In this document: piece by piece, positions 1-7,867 of the stretch
How positions within the stretch are numbered: the stretch's first letter is position 1
Layout: each line of letters starts with the position of its first letter
NCBI GenBank assembly: GCA_031255615.1
Contig: JAIRSD010000138.1
Coordinates: 1-30,338, forward strand
Reading direction: 5' to 3'
Origin: Treponema sp.
GTDB taxonomy: Bacteria; Spirochaetota; Spirochaetia; Treponematales; Breznakiellaceae
Length of the DNA stretch: 30,338 bases
The notes under the pieces: model-generated
Told to the model about the DNA's origin: nothing
What the model saw: only the letters and a program-made list of their open reading frames with translations
The model's database searches: none
Position numbers and translations under genes: made by a program

Positions 1-28
1 TGGGGGGGGAAGTCTCCCCCCTGCCTCC

Positions 29-61
29 ATAACAACGCCGCCGGGGCGGCGGCATTGTTAT
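29..61. repeat. Strong inverted repeat (hairpin) at window start
   Basis: The arms ATAACAACGCCGCC (29-42) and GGCGGCATTGTTAT (48-61) pair over 14 bp with a single G-T wobble around a 5-nt GC-rich loop. A second small hairpin follows at 80-95 (TGGGGC, TCC, GCCCCA). On the plus strand there is no uninterrupted T-run directly after the first stem, so I cannot call it a terminator. It may be a transcription end for a gene left of the window or a boundary of the adjacent array. Confidence 0.5.
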
Positions 62-450
62 TCCGTCACCCCCCTCTCCTGGGGCTCCGCCCCAAACCCC
101 GCCCATCCGCTGGGCGGCGTATGGAGTGGCAGGGCGGGCGGGAACCTGCCCCCAAGGCGGCGCACCCGCAGGACGGTGCGCCCGCTGGGCGGCGCACAGG
201 GTGGTCGCGTGGCGAAATCTACCCCAAGGAGGCACACCTACCGCCGAGCGGCGCATAGAGCCCGGCTGGGCGGGTGGGAAATCTGCCCCAAGGCGACACA
301 CCACTCGCAGGGCAGGCGAAATCCGCTCCTGGACGGCGCACTCGCTGGGCAACACATAAGACGGCTGGGTGGCACATCTACCCAAAGGCGGCGCACTTAC
401 CGCAGGGCGGCGCATAAAGCGGCAAGGCAGACGGAACCCGCCCCCAGGAC

Positions 451-540
451 GGCGGCGCATAAGACGACTGGGCGGCATGCCTATCGTTGCGTGGCATACT
501 CCACTCGCAGGGCGGACGAAATCCGCCGCAGGGCGGCGCA
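451..540 (+). repeat. 90-bp block duplicated inside the array (first copy)
   Basis: This block, spanning five array units, recurs at 1721-1810 with a single C/T difference that I can see (in the ATCCGCCG(C/T)AGGG stretch). The 1270-bp offset is far larger than the unit length, so whole runs of units were copied together. Confidence 0.85.
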
Positions 541-670
541 TAGGGGGGGGGGCCGTGCGACGAGATCCACCCCCAAGGCGGCGCACCCCGCTGGGCAGTA
601 CACGCACCCGTTAGGTGGCACACCTACCGCCAGGCGGCCTCCTGCCCACTGGACGACATACGCACCGCTG

Positions 671-771
671 GGTGGCACATCTACCCCAAGGCGGCGCAAT
701 TACCGCAGGGTGGCGCATAAAGCGGCAGGACGGCACACACGCCGCCGAGCGGCGCATAGAGCTGGCTGGAC
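671..771 (+). repeat. ~100-bp block duplicated inside the array (first copy)
   Basis: The run of units from GGTGGCACATCTACCCCAA through CGGCGCATAGAG recurs almost identically at about 1227-1327, an offset of 556 bp. The flanking units differ in the two places, so the block was moved or copied as a cassette. Confidence 0.85.
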
Positions 772-1042
772 ACGGCACATAAGACGGCTAGGCGACGCAC
801 CTACCGCAGGGTGGCGCATAAAGCAGCCACGCGGTGAAATTCGCCCCCGGCCAGCATACGCGCCAGGTGGCACATCTGCCTCCAGATGGCGCACCCGCTG
901 GATTTGGCATACGCACCGCTGGGCAGCACATAAGACGACTGGGCGGCATGCCTACCGTTGCGTGGCACACTCACTCGCAGGGCGGACGAAACCCGCCGCA
1001 GGGCGGCATACACCCTGCTGGGCAGTACACGCACCCTTTAGG

Positions 1043-1148
1043 CAGCACATAAGACGGCTAGGCGGCATACCCGCTGGGTGGTACATCTACTCCCGGGGCG
1101 GCACACCCGCTGGGCGGCATGCCTACCGTTGCGTGGCATACTCACTCG
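1043..1148 (+). repeat. ~105-bp block duplicated inside the array (first copy)
   Basis: The run beginning CAGCACATAAGACGGCTAGG and including the unit GGTACATCTACTCCCGG recurs at about 2051-2156, an offset of 1008 bp, with a few A/G and C/T differences. A third, more diverged version of the same unit order starts at about 2240. Confidence 0.8.
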
Positions 1149-2415
1149 CAGGGTAGGCGAAATCCGCTCCCAGGCCAGCACACCCGCTAGGCAGCACACA
1201 AGGCGGCTAGGGCGGCACACCCGCTGGGTGGCACATCTACCCCAAGGCGGCGCAATTACCGCAGGGTGGCGCATAAAGCGGCAGGACGGCACACACGCCG
1301 CCGAGCGGCGCATAGAGCCGGCTGGCAGTACACGCACCCGTTAGGTGGCACACCTACCGCCAGACGAACTGCTACCCGCAGGGCGGCGCACTTACTGCTG
1401 AGTAGTGCACACGCCGCCGAGCGCATAGAGTGGCTGGGCGGACGGAACCCGCCCCCATGACGGCGCGCCCGCTGGGCAGCATACCTACCGTTGCGTGGCA
1501 TACTCACTCGCAGGGCAGGCGAAATCCGCCGCAGGGCGGCGCACCCGCTGGGTAGTAACGCACCTGTTAGGTGGCACACCTACCGCCAGGCGACCTGTTA
1601 CCCGCAGGGCAGCGCACTTACCGCTGGGTAGCGCACTTACCGCCGAGCGGCGCATAGAGCCGGCTGGGCGGCACACCCACTGGGTGGCACACCTACCCCA
1701 AGGCGGCGTATTTACTGCCAGGCGGCGCATAAGACGACTGGGCGGCATGCCTATCGTTGCGTGGCATACTCCACTCGCAGGGCGGACGAAATCCGCCGTA
1801 GGGCGGCGCACCCCGCTGGGTGGTACATCTACTCCCGGGGCGGCGCACCTGCTGGGTGGCACATCTACCCCAGGGCAGCGCACTTACCACTGAGTGGTGC
1901 ACACGCCGCCGAGCGGCGCATAAGACGACTGGGCGGCATGCCTACCGTTGCGTGTGGCATACTCACTCGCAGGACAGGCGAAATCCGTCGCAGGGCGGCG
2001 CACTCGCCGGACGGCATACGCCCTGCTGGGCAGTACACGCACCCGTTAAGCAGCACATAAGACGGCTAGGCGGCATACCCGCTGGGTGGTACATCTACTC
2101 CCGGGGCGGCGCACCCGCTGGGCGGCATACCTACCGTTGCGTGGCACACTCACTCGCAGGGCGGGCGAAATCCGCTCCTGGACGGCGCAATCGCCGGACG
2201 GCATACACCCTGCTGGGCCGTACACGCACCCGTTAGGCAGCACATAAGACGGCCAGACGGCATACCCGCTGGGTGGTACAGCTACCCCAAGGCAGCGCAC
2301 TTACCGCTGAGTGGTGCACACGCCGCCGAGAGGCGCATAGAGCCGGCTGGGCGGCGCACCTACCCCAAGGCGGCACATAAGACGGCTAGGCAGCACACAC
2401 ACCGCTGGGCCGATG

Positions 2416-2741
2416 CAGAATCCGTTCCATTACAGAGGCTCAAAAAAAGGGCCGTCAAACCGCCCGCGTTTTGGCGGTCGGCGCATTCAGTTTTTCGATG
2501 TTTCGCAAAGTGAGAATCCACAGGCCGAAGAAACTCCATTGAGGACTCGCACCGCAAGCGCGCCGCAGCGGAGGGCGGAAGCACGGCCACAGCAGCCGGA
2601 GGGACGCCTTGACAGCCCGGTTTTTCGCGCGGCAAAAAACACGCCTGAAAAGCATGCGGCATGCCGCCCATCCCCCTTTTTGGGGGTCCCCCTTAACACA
2701 GCATTCCGCTTGCTCTCCTCCAGGGCCGGAGACAGCGGAGC
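2416..2741. other. Gene-free stretch between the array and luxS
   Basis: I see no supportable gene here. The segment contains small inverted repeats: ACCGCC/GGCGGT near 2459-2480, the palindrome GCGGCATGCCGC near 2655, and CCCCC-TTTTT-GGGGG at 2672-2686. The last lies about 55 bp past the luxS stop codon on the minus strand but is not followed by a T-run in that direction, so it is at best a weak transcription end. Open frames exist on both strands, but they are short, mutually overlapping, and match no family I recognise. Confidence 0.5.
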
Positions 2742-3218
2742 TTAGGCTGGGTAGTTTAGATTTTCGCTCCGGGGGTTCCGGACAACCGCGGCCCAGCGGC
2801 GGCATTCCCATTTGGCCATGTCCAGATTCTGTTCAGACCAGTTGCCGCACTCTGCGGGATGGGCGCCGGGGATGGGGCCGGAAAATGATTCGATCCAATC
2901 GAGCATATCCCCAAGAAGCGGCAGGATGTCCTGGGGGCCCAAGTCCCCGGAAAAGATGGCGTAGAATCCCGTGCGGCAACCCATGGGGCCGAAGTACACG
3001 GTTTTGGCGGCCCAGTCTTTGTGGGAACGGAGGAAGGTGGCGCCCAGGTGTTCGATGGTATGGAGGGCGGGGTTGTCGATGACCGGTTCTTTGTTTGGTT
3101 CCTTGAAACGCAGGTCGAAGGTGGTAACTACTTCGGAACCGACCCGATCCTTGCGGGATACATAGACACCCGGCTTAAGGCGCAGATGATCAACTTGAAA
3201 ACTGGCGATTTTTTCCAT
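2742..3218 (-). CDS. luxS: S-ribosylhomocysteine lyase LuxS (AI-2 synthesis)
   Basis: LuxS cleaves S-ribosylhomocysteine to homocysteine and DPD, the precursor of autoinducer-2, in the cytoplasm. The 158-residue protein is the normal family length. The metal-binding HTIEH motif gives His53, Glu56 and His57. The motif GPMGCRTGFY carries the catalytic Cys81, and PAECGNW carries the third metal ligand, Cys124. I chose the ATG at 3216-3218 because a GGGGAGC ribosome-binding site lies just upstream and the protein then begins with the conserved MEKIASFQVDH start. A longer in-frame extension to 3278 has no such support. It lies downstream of mtnN, whose enzyme makes the LuxS substrate, but a terminator-like hairpin sits between the two, so luxS may have its own promoter. 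The 5' leader also has an ACCGGCG/CGCCGGT inverted repeat at 3247-3274. Confidence 0.97.
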   Translation of the reverse strand: MEKIASFQVDHLRLKPGVYVSRKDRVGSEVVTTFDLRFKEPNKEPVIDNPALHTIEHLGATFLRSHKDWAAKTVYFGPMGCRTGFYAIFSGDLGPQDILPLLGDMLDWIESFSGPIPGAHPAECGNWSEQNLDMAKWECRRWAAVVRNPRSENLNYPA

Positions 3219-3290
3219 AATATGCTCCCCACGATTGCGCCGAATGACCGGCGGTTTCTGACGATTTCGCCGGTTCAACGGTTTCGTCGT

Positions 3291-3333
3291 TTGTCAAAAA
3301 TAAGTTGTTCGAAAACTTCGGTTTCCGAACAAC
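3291..3333 (-). terminator. Rho-independent terminator-like hairpin after mtnN
   Basis: Read on the minus strand, the arms GTTGTTCGGAAAC and GTTTTCGAACAAC form a 13-bp stem with one G-U wobble and a CGAA tetraloop (3304-3333). TTATTTTT follows directly. The stem belongs to a small family that recurs at 4107-4128 and 14252-14281. It lies between the mtnN stop and the luxS start and would separate their transcripts. Confidence 0.65.
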
Positions 3334-3365
3334 AACCGCTTAAAAAACCAATAGCAAAATCCGCG

Positions 3366-4076
3366 TTAAAGATCCGTTACAATCCGGCGGACAATTTCCG
3401 CGGAGTGTTTGGCGGCGGCGGGAAGAAATTGTTCAAAGGCAACCGGGGATTCCCTGCCGGCGATATCCGAAAGGGAACGGATGATCAAAAAGGGAACGGA
3501 AAAGAGGGCGCATGTATGGGCGACGGCGGCCCCTTCCATTTCCACCGCCCGGACTTCGGGGAAGGTCCCCCGTACAAGATCGATTCGTCCCGGATCCCGC
3601 ATAAAAACGTCTCCGCTGGCGATGATTCCCCGGACGTGGTTGAAGGATTCCGGCAGCAGGCCCTCGGCCTTTAATTCCCCGACCGCCCTTTCCGCCCGGT
3701 CTATCAGGGATTCCTCCACGGGGAAAACGGCGGGCTGCCCCGGAATTTGTCCGGGGGCGTAATGAAAGCCGGTTACGTCCACATCGTGGTAGCAAAGGCC
3801 GGTAGAAATAACAGCGTCCCCGAATGTGAGGCTCCGGTCTATGCCTCCGGCGGAACCGGTATTGATAACCATGCCGGGTTTGCAGCGGTCGATAAGCAGG
3901 GCGCAGCCCACCGCCGCGTTCACCTTGCCGATGCCGCAGCGCAGCAATACTACCGGTTTCCCTTCCAGGGTCCCCTTGAAAAACTCGAAGCCGCCAATCC
4001 GGAAAGTTTCGATCCAGTCCATCCAGCTTTTAAGCAGGACGACTTCATCCTCCATGGCGCCTATTATGCCTGTCAT
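3366..4076 (-). CDS. mtnN: 5'-methylthioadenosine/S-adenosylhomocysteine nucleosidase
   Basis: This enzyme (also called Pfs) hydrolyses S-adenosylhomocysteine and methylthioadenosine, releasing adenine. From S-adenosylhomocysteine it makes the S-ribosylhomocysteine used by LuxS, whose gene is next downstream. The 236-residue product begins MTGIIGAMEDEV, the usual family start, with Glu9 matching the known active-site glutamate. VEMEGAA gives Met180 and Glu181, and RSLSDIA gives Asp204, matching the known catalytic and substrate-binding residues. The ATG at 4074-4076 has GGGAGA a few bases upstream, so I prefer it to an in-frame ATG 12 bp earlier and to the long extension reaching 4271, which would overlap the upstream cyclase gene. 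The gap to that gene is about 85 bp and contains a hairpin of the GTTCAGAAAC family. Confidence 0.96.
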   Translation of the reverse strand: MTGIIGAMEDEVVLLKSWMDWIETFRIGGFEFFKGTLEGKPVVLLRCGIGKVNAAVGCALLIDRCKPGMVINTGSAGGIDRSLTFGDAVISTGLCYHDVDVTGFHYAPGQIPGQPAVFPVEESLIDRAERAVGELKAEGLLPESFNHVRGIIASGDVFMRDPGRIDLVRGTFPEVRAVEMEGAAVAHTCALFSVPFLIIRSLSDIAGRESPVAFEQFLPAAAKHSAEIVRRIVTDL

Positions 4077-4106
4077 CTTTTCTCCCATTTTTCTTTCGTT
4101 AGAGTA

Positions 4107-4128
4107 TTCAGAAACTTCAGTTTCTGAA
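4107..4128. repeat. GTTCAGAAAC-family hairpin, copy 2
   Basis: The arms TTCAGAAAC and GTTTCTGAA form a perfect 9-bp inverted repeat around TTCA. The following 15 bp (ACAACCGCTTAAAAA) are shared with the copy at 3304-3349. Unlike that copy, no T-run follows on the minus strand, so it does not look like a working terminator. It sits about 30 bp upstream of mtnN, just after the cyclase gene. Confidence 0.65.
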
Positions 4129-4161
4129 CAACAACCGCTTAAAAACGCCGCTCCGCCGACG

Positions 4162-5343
4162 TCAACCCTCGACATGCCCCATACTGGGGTTCCAGACGGT
4201 CGAGCGGTTGCGGCCCTGCCGCTTGGACACATAAAGGGCCGCGTCGGCCCGCAGGATGATGCCGTCGGCATTTAACTGTTCCCGGTGATCGAAGCTGCAA
4301 ATTCCCAGGCTGATCGTCACCTGGGGAAGGGGGGGATCCCAGGGGACCCGCATCGCCGCCGCCAGGTTCCGCAGCCGCTCCGACAAACGCCATGCCCCGT
4401 CGCTGCCGGATTCGGGCAGCAGCGCGGTGAACTCCTCGCCGCCGAAACGGGAAATAACATCCTCGCTGCGGACCGCCTGTTTGAGGGTGATTGCCAGGGT
4501 TTCCAACACCTTGTCCCCCGCCAAATGCCCAAAGGAATCGTTGAAGTTTTTGAATTTATCCACATCCATCACTATCACCGAAGAAGCGTAAGCGCCGCGC
4601 CGGGTCCGGGCGATTTCCTCGGTCAGCCGGTGGATAAAAAATCCGTGGTTGTAGAGTCCGGTCTTTACGTCCCGCAGGGAGTACTGGTAGTTCAGGTAAT
4701 TCATGATCGCCTGAGCCACAAAGACCATAAGCCGGTCGATAAAAAGAATTTCCCCGCGGGTAAAATCCCGCCCCTGTTTCTTACGCCCCATAAGGATAAT
4801 GCCGTAGAGTCCGAATCCTCCCACAATGGGAACAACAATGCCGGGATCAAGTTTGTCCAGGACCGCCAGGACATCGTTGTTTTCAAATTCCGCGGCAAGC
4901 AGGGAGTAGGCAATGGGCCGGGGATGGCTGCGGAAGAAGGATTCAAAGGGGGCGATGCTGTGCAGCCGGATTCCCAGATCGACGGGCTGGTAGTTCTGAT
5001 AGCTTTTGATGGTTATTTCATCCCTTGTCTGGACGGGTTTCCAAAGGAAGGTGATAAACGAAGGCAAAAAACGGTCGGAAATTCGGAGCACCGCGGCGTT
5101 CATAATGGCGTCCAGAGAAGTACGGTTGATAATATCAAGCCCGGCGGAGACCAGATCGCGGTAATCGTGAATCTCTTTCTTCAGACCGTCGATCTGACGA
5201 AAGACCCCAATATCCCGCAACAGGGCGGAATGTTCCAAAATCCTCGGATCGGAATAAAAATCATCCGGAACTTCGGCTTTTCGTTCTTCTCCATACCCCG
5301 CGTCTTCGGGCAAGGGCGGCTGCGCCGCGTCGATTTCTTTCAT
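4162..5343 (-). CDS. GAF-GGDEF diguanylate cyclase
   Basis: The 393-residue protein is a probable cytoplasmic diguanylate cyclase making c-di-GMP from two GTP. A GAF-like sensory domain covers roughly residues 70-215. A GGDEF domain follows (about 225-380) with the intact active-site motif GGEEF at 301-305 and an RxxD inhibitory site (RSED, 292-295) five residues before it, so both catalysis and product inhibition are expected. The segment DVKTGLYNHGFF marks the domain start. I see no signal peptide or membrane segment. The start codon is immediately next to the stop of the upstream unknown gene (5344), so the two are probably co-translated. The same gene cluster encodes an HD-GYP protein, a candidate opposing activity. 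The ligand of the GAF-like domain cannot be read from sequence. Confidence 0.9.
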   Translation of the reverse strand: MKEIDAAQPPLPEDAGYGEERKAEVPDDFYSDPRILEHSALLRDIGVFRQIDGLKKEIHDYRDLVSAGLDIINRTSLDAIMNAAVLRISDRFLPSFITFLWKPVQTRDEITIKSYQNYQPVDLGIRLHSIAPFESFFRSHPRPIAYSLLAAEFENNDVLAVLDKLDPGIVVPIVGGFGLYGIILMGRKKQGRDFTRGEILFIDRLMVFVAQAIMNYLNYQYSLRDVKTGLYNHGFFIHRLTEEIARTRRGAYASSVIVMDVDKFKNFNDSFGHLAGDKVLETLAITLKQAVRSEDVISRFGGEEFTALLPESGSDGAWRLSERLRNLAAAMRVPWDPPLPQVTISLGICSFDHREQLNADGIILRADAALYVSKRQGRNRSTVWNPSMGHVEG

Positions 5344-6021
5344 TCAGACCACGGAAAAATGATCCTCAATATCTTTTCGCCAAAGAGCACGGTTTTCCTT
5401 GTCTTCCCACTCAAAAATTTTTTTGATGCGGAAATCCCGGGTGTCGTAGTCGTCGCCGTTTCTGCGCCCCTGTAAGGAGTCCCGGACCATCCCCGGAAAA
5501 TGAACAATCCCGAATCTCCCCCCTCCAATATAAACCACCGCGTCCCCGCTTTCCAGGGTTTCGGCCCCGATAATCCGGGCGATGACGCAATCGAAGTGGA
5601 CGGGCTGGCCCGTGATCTTATCGGTCATGGCGGCGGCTATATCCTTGATGGGTTTGCCGCAGTAGGGACAGACGGGGTGGGGGAGCGGTTCGATGGAAGG
5701 GGTGGGGGCCTTCCATTTGGGGCGGTCGTAGGAAGGGCCGCCCTTTTCCGGGCCCCCGAACAGAAGCCCTGAAAGTTTGTCCACCCGTTTCCGGGAGGAA
5801 AGGTTTGACGAATTTTCCCGCGCCCCCTCGTTTGATCCCCGGCGGGATTCCTTTGGCGGGCGGCCTCCCTGCCTGGTTCCCGGGGAACGGCCCGTGGATT
5901 TTTCCCCGGCGGGGAAAGATTTACCGGATTCCGGGGATTGGCCGTGCCGGGACTCCGCGTCCCTCCCCCGGCGCCTGGAGGATCTTCCCCAATTATTTCC
6001 TTCTTTTCCGCTGCCGCTCAT
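5344..6021 (-). CDS. Conserved-type unknown protein with disordered N-terminus and CxxC/HxxC motif
   Basis: I do not recognise this 225-residue protein. Residues 1 to about 110 are low complexity and very rich in Arg, Ser, Gly and Pro, suggesting disorder and possible nucleic-acid or acidic-partner binding. Residues from about 115 contain CPYCGKPIKD followed by HFDC, a CxxC...HxxC arrangement that could hold zinc. A compact globular stretch follows (DAVVYIGGGRFGIVHF) and the end is charged. The ATG at 6019-6021 has a GGGGGAG ribosome-binding site, which supports this start even though it overlaps the preceding small gene by 29 bp. It is tightly packed between a small unknown gene and the cyclase gene, consistent with one operon. 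Confidence 0.75.
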   Translation of the reverse strand: MSGSGKEGNNWGRSSRRRGRDAESRHGQSPESGKSFPAGEKSTGRSPGTRQGGRPPKESRRGSNEGARENSSNLSSRKRVDKLSGLLFGGPEKGGPSYDRPKWKAPTPSIEPLPHPVCPYCGKPIKDIAAAMTDKITGQPVHFDCVIARIIGAETLESGDAVVYIGGGRFGIVHFPGMVRDSLQGRRNGDDYDTRDFRIKKIFEWEDKENRALWRKDIEDHFSVV

Positions 6022-6202
6022 AAATTCTCCCCCGGGATACCTTTAGAATTTCATTACTCAACACCTGGGCAATCCGCTGGACTGCTTCGTAGATATACTC
6101 TTCGTTATTGATTTTTTGACGAAGCCTTTCCGGATTAAAAACTTCTCCCGACCGATCCGGAAGAAGGAACCCTATATCCCTTTCGCCCGAAAAATTCGTC
6201 AT
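5993..6202 (-). CDS. Small unknown protein (69 aa), coupled to yraN
   Basis: The 69-residue product starts MTNFSGERDIGFLLPD and ends in a strongly basic tail (SRGRIYERQRKRRK). The middle (residues about 20-50) is predicted helical. I recognise no family. The ATG at 6200-6202 overlaps the TGA of yraN in an ATGA arrangement, a sign of translational coupling, so I prefer it to an in-frame upstream start at 6235. Its own end overlaps the next gene's start by 29 bp. The tight packing on both sides is the main evidence that it is expressed. Confidence 0.7.
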   Translation of the reverse strand: MTNFSGERDIGFLLPDRSGEVFNPERLRQKINNEEYIYEAVQRIAQVLSNEILKVSRGRIYERQRKRRK

Positions 6203-6585
6203 ACATACTCCATAAAGGCGGAGGCAAGATGGCAAATTTCGGGACCCCGCTGGGGCAGCGCCGCCGGGCAGGGTATTCCCTCAACTAAAACCACGTCAAA
6301 ACGAACCGTCATCCCATTATATTCTCGATGAACCATAAGAAAATACTTAGCTGTTTCTATGATTCGCTGCTGTTTTTTATGGCCAATCCCGTATTCCAAA
6401 TCGAAGATACCCTGTTTTGCCCATGTCTTGACCTCGATAAAAACAATGGTATCCCCATCCTGGGCCACCAGATCCACCTCCCCGGCGGGGGAACGAAAAT
6501 TGGAGGCCAGGATACGCATTCCCGCCTTCTCCAGCACCTGGGCGGCGTATTGTTCCCCCGCCCGGCCCTTCCCGGTTTTATGCAT
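6199..6585 (-). CDS. yraN: YraN / UPF0102 family nuclease-like protein
   Basis: The 128-residue protein matches the UPF0102 (YraN) family in length and motifs. The N-terminus is GKGRAGEQYAAQVLEKAG, then SNFRSPAGEVDLVAQDGDTIVFIEVKTW. The GExDL...FxEVK pattern is the restriction-endonuclease-fold signature (Glu, Asp, Glu, Lys), so a DNA-acting nuclease-like role is plausible, but the family's biological function is not settled. Its start overlaps the end of the upstream HD-GYP gene by 8 bp, and its stop overlaps the start of the next small gene (ATGA). Confidence 0.93.
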   Translation of the reverse strand: MHKTGKGRAGEQYAAQVLEKAGMRILASNFRSPAGEVDLVAQDGDTIVFIEVKTWAKQGIFDLEYGIGHKKQQRIIETAKYFLMVHREYNGMTVRFDVVLVEGIPCPAALPQRGPEICHLASAFMEYV

Positions 6586-7867
6586 CCCGATTCGCCGCGG
6601 GCTTAAGGACCCGGGATATGAAGTATTGCTGTTCGGCCAGGAGGTTAATTTCCATCCCGTTCTGTTCTTTCCTGCCGGACGGGTCCATAAGCACCTGCAC
6701 CGTCGGCCTCAGGGGGGCGGCGGGCTGGACCTTCGTCACCCTGGCCACGGCCTTGTTGTTAAGGACCACCATGGATCCAATGGGATAAATCCCCATGATG
6801 GCGACAAAGGCCTTAAGTATATCCGGGTCAAAGCGGCTTCGGTTATCGGCCAGGAGGGCCTGCATGGCCTCGTAACTCACCATGGAATTCCGGTAGGGTT
6901 TTTGGCTGACCATGGCCTCAAAGGAATCGGCCACCGAGAGAATCCGGGCGCCAATATCAATGTTCAGACCGGCAATTTTGGAAGGATACCCCCGTCCGTC
7001 CCAGCGTTCATGGTGCTGTAGGGCCACATAGCCCACCGAATCCGGGTAATTAAGCTCCTTTGAGATGAGTTGGTAGCTGTACAGAGGATGGGTGTGCATG
7101 ATCCGGATTTCGTTCTGGGAAAGCCCGCCCCGTTTCGCCAAAATTTCCTTGGGCAGCCGGAACATTCCCACATCATGGAGCAGGGCGCCGATGACGATCT
7201 GTATGATCCGGTGGGAAGGCTGCGTAAACTCCTGGGCGAGCATGGCGGAAAGGATGGCCGAATTGATCGAACTTTTCGCCGCCTCGCATCCTTTTATTTT
7301 TCCCCCCAGGATATACCCCAAAAAACGGCTCCGTTCTCCCTGGATGGCGTTAAACAGCCGCTTGGCAAGCCCGTTAATGACCGATGCGTCCAGGGATTTG
7401 CCGGTGGAGGCATTGGAGAATACCCTGTCCAGTTGCTGGATAAAGGCCGTGTACTCCTGGTAGCCGCCCTTGTTCTCCTCCAACGCTTCCGCGTCCCTCT
7501 TGGATTCAGCGGGTTTATTCGGTTTATGCGGTTCCTTCCCCGGTTCGGCCCTGCCGGTTTTCGAATTCTTATTCGCGGCGTTTTTCACGACGCTCTTAAT
7601 ATGACTCTGTTTTGCCACCGCGTCGGCAACGGCCTCAGGGGTTTTTGCCAGCCTTCCTCTGGTCTTTACCGAGTTGACGCCCCAGGCGGCAAGCCGGGCC
7701 AGATCCCTCTGTTTGATGGCGATTCCCGGGGGGACCAGGAAATTATCATCATCGATGTATACCGCCTCGGTAAAGATCATCCCCGGCTTCAGAACGTTGA
7801 CGGGAATTTCCTTCGCTTCAATTACTATTTCGGTTATTTCAGTCCCCTGACTGCCCTGATTCTTCAT
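6578..7867 (-). CDS. HD-GYP domain protein (possible c-di-GMP phosphodiesterase)
   Basis: The 429-residue protein has a small N-terminal domain (about 20-75, IPVNVLKPGMIFTEAVY), a charged linker, and a C-terminal HD-GYP domain (about 190-410). ALLHDVG gives the HD pair (231-232). HTHP, the HHERWDGRGYP signature (from 285) and VADSFEAM follow, so most metal-binding and GYP residues are present. The first helix reads KSSINSAIL where active members usually have a glutamate/histidine pair before SINV, so one metal ligand may be missing. I chose the ATG at 7865-7867, which has GGAG five bases upstream. A TTG at 7921 would extend it by 18 residues but lies deeper in the upstream gene. It overlaps the FlhB-like gene by 29 bp and yraN by 8 bp, so one operon is likely. 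Confidence 0.9.
   Translation of the reverse strand: MKNQGSQGTEITEIVIEAKEIPVNVLKPGMIFTEAVYIDDDNFLVPPGIAIKQRDLARLAAWGVNSVKTRGRLAKTPEAVADAVAKQSHIKSVVKNAANKNSKTGRAEPGKEPHKPNKPAESKRDAEALEENKGGYQEYTAFIQQLDRVFSNASTGKSLDASVINGLAKRLFNAIQGERSRFLGYILGGKIKGCEAAKSSINSAILSAMLAQEFTQPSHRIIQIVIGALLHDVGMFRLPKEILAKRGGLSQNEIRIMHTHPLYSYQLISKELNYPDSVGYVALQHHERWDGRGYPSKIAGLNIDIGARILSVADSFEAMVSQKPYRNSMVSYEAMQALLADNRSRFDPDILKAFVAIMGIYPIGSMVVLNNKAVARVTKVQPAAPLRPTVQVLMDPSGRKEQNGMEINLLAEQQYFISRVLKPAANRDA

Larger units (their letters stand above)
103..2415. repeat. 2.3-kb array of degenerate ~20-bp GC-rich units in mosaic order
   Basis: The whole stretch divides into units of about 16-24 bp, each starting with GGCGGCGCA or a close variant (GGTGGCACA, GACGGCACA, GGCAGCACA). 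I estimate about 110 units. The remainder of each unit belongs to a small set of classes, such as TAAGACGGCTA, CCCGCTG, TCTACCCCAA, CTTACCGCAG, TGCCTACCGTTGCGT, TACTCACTCGCAG and AAATCCGCCGCAG. Many junctions read CCGCNGGGCGG, so neighbouring units can form short CCGC/GCGG stems. Classes recur in different orders, which makes this a mosaic rather than a simple tandem array. Unit length is not a multiple of three, and the open frames that exist are arginine-rich and found on both strands, so I do not regard it as coding. It lacks the equal-length spacers of a CRISPR array and any nearby cas genes. Its function is unknown. Confidence 0.8.

Noticed and set aside
176..1156. 326-residue open frame in the repeat array (and several shorter ones on both strands)
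   Set aside because: It is low-complexity and Arg/His/Thr-rich, has no recognisable domain, and repeat units of 16-24 bp shift frame constantly. Comparable open frames occur on the opposite strand.
103..2415. CRISPR array or integron attC array
   Set aside because: Units are directly adjacent without unique equal-length spacers, there are no cas or integrase genes, and unit classes recur instead of being unique.
2413..2745. 110-residue plus-strand open frame between the array and luxS
   Set aside because: No ribosome-binding site, no family resemblance, it overlaps the luxS end, and competing frames exist on the other strand.
3219..3300. SAM/SAH-type riboswitch in the luxS leader
   Set aside because: Only a simple 7-bp inverted repeat is visible. 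I find no conserved riboswitch core, and the leader is short.
4107..4140. Terminator after the cyclase gene
   Set aside because: The hairpin is perfect, but no T-run follows it on the minus strand.
4077..4271. 65-residue N-terminal extension of mtnN
   Set aside because: It would overlap the cyclase gene and translate a hairpin repeat; the ATG at 4076 has a good ribosome-binding site and the conserved family start.
4285..5475. 396-residue frame opposite the cyclase gene, and similar long antisense frames opposite the dehydrogenase (20376-21584) and the chemotaxis receptor (26687-28456)
   Set aside because: Such frames are common in GC-rich DNA opposite real genes. None has a recognisable domain or a ribosome-binding site.
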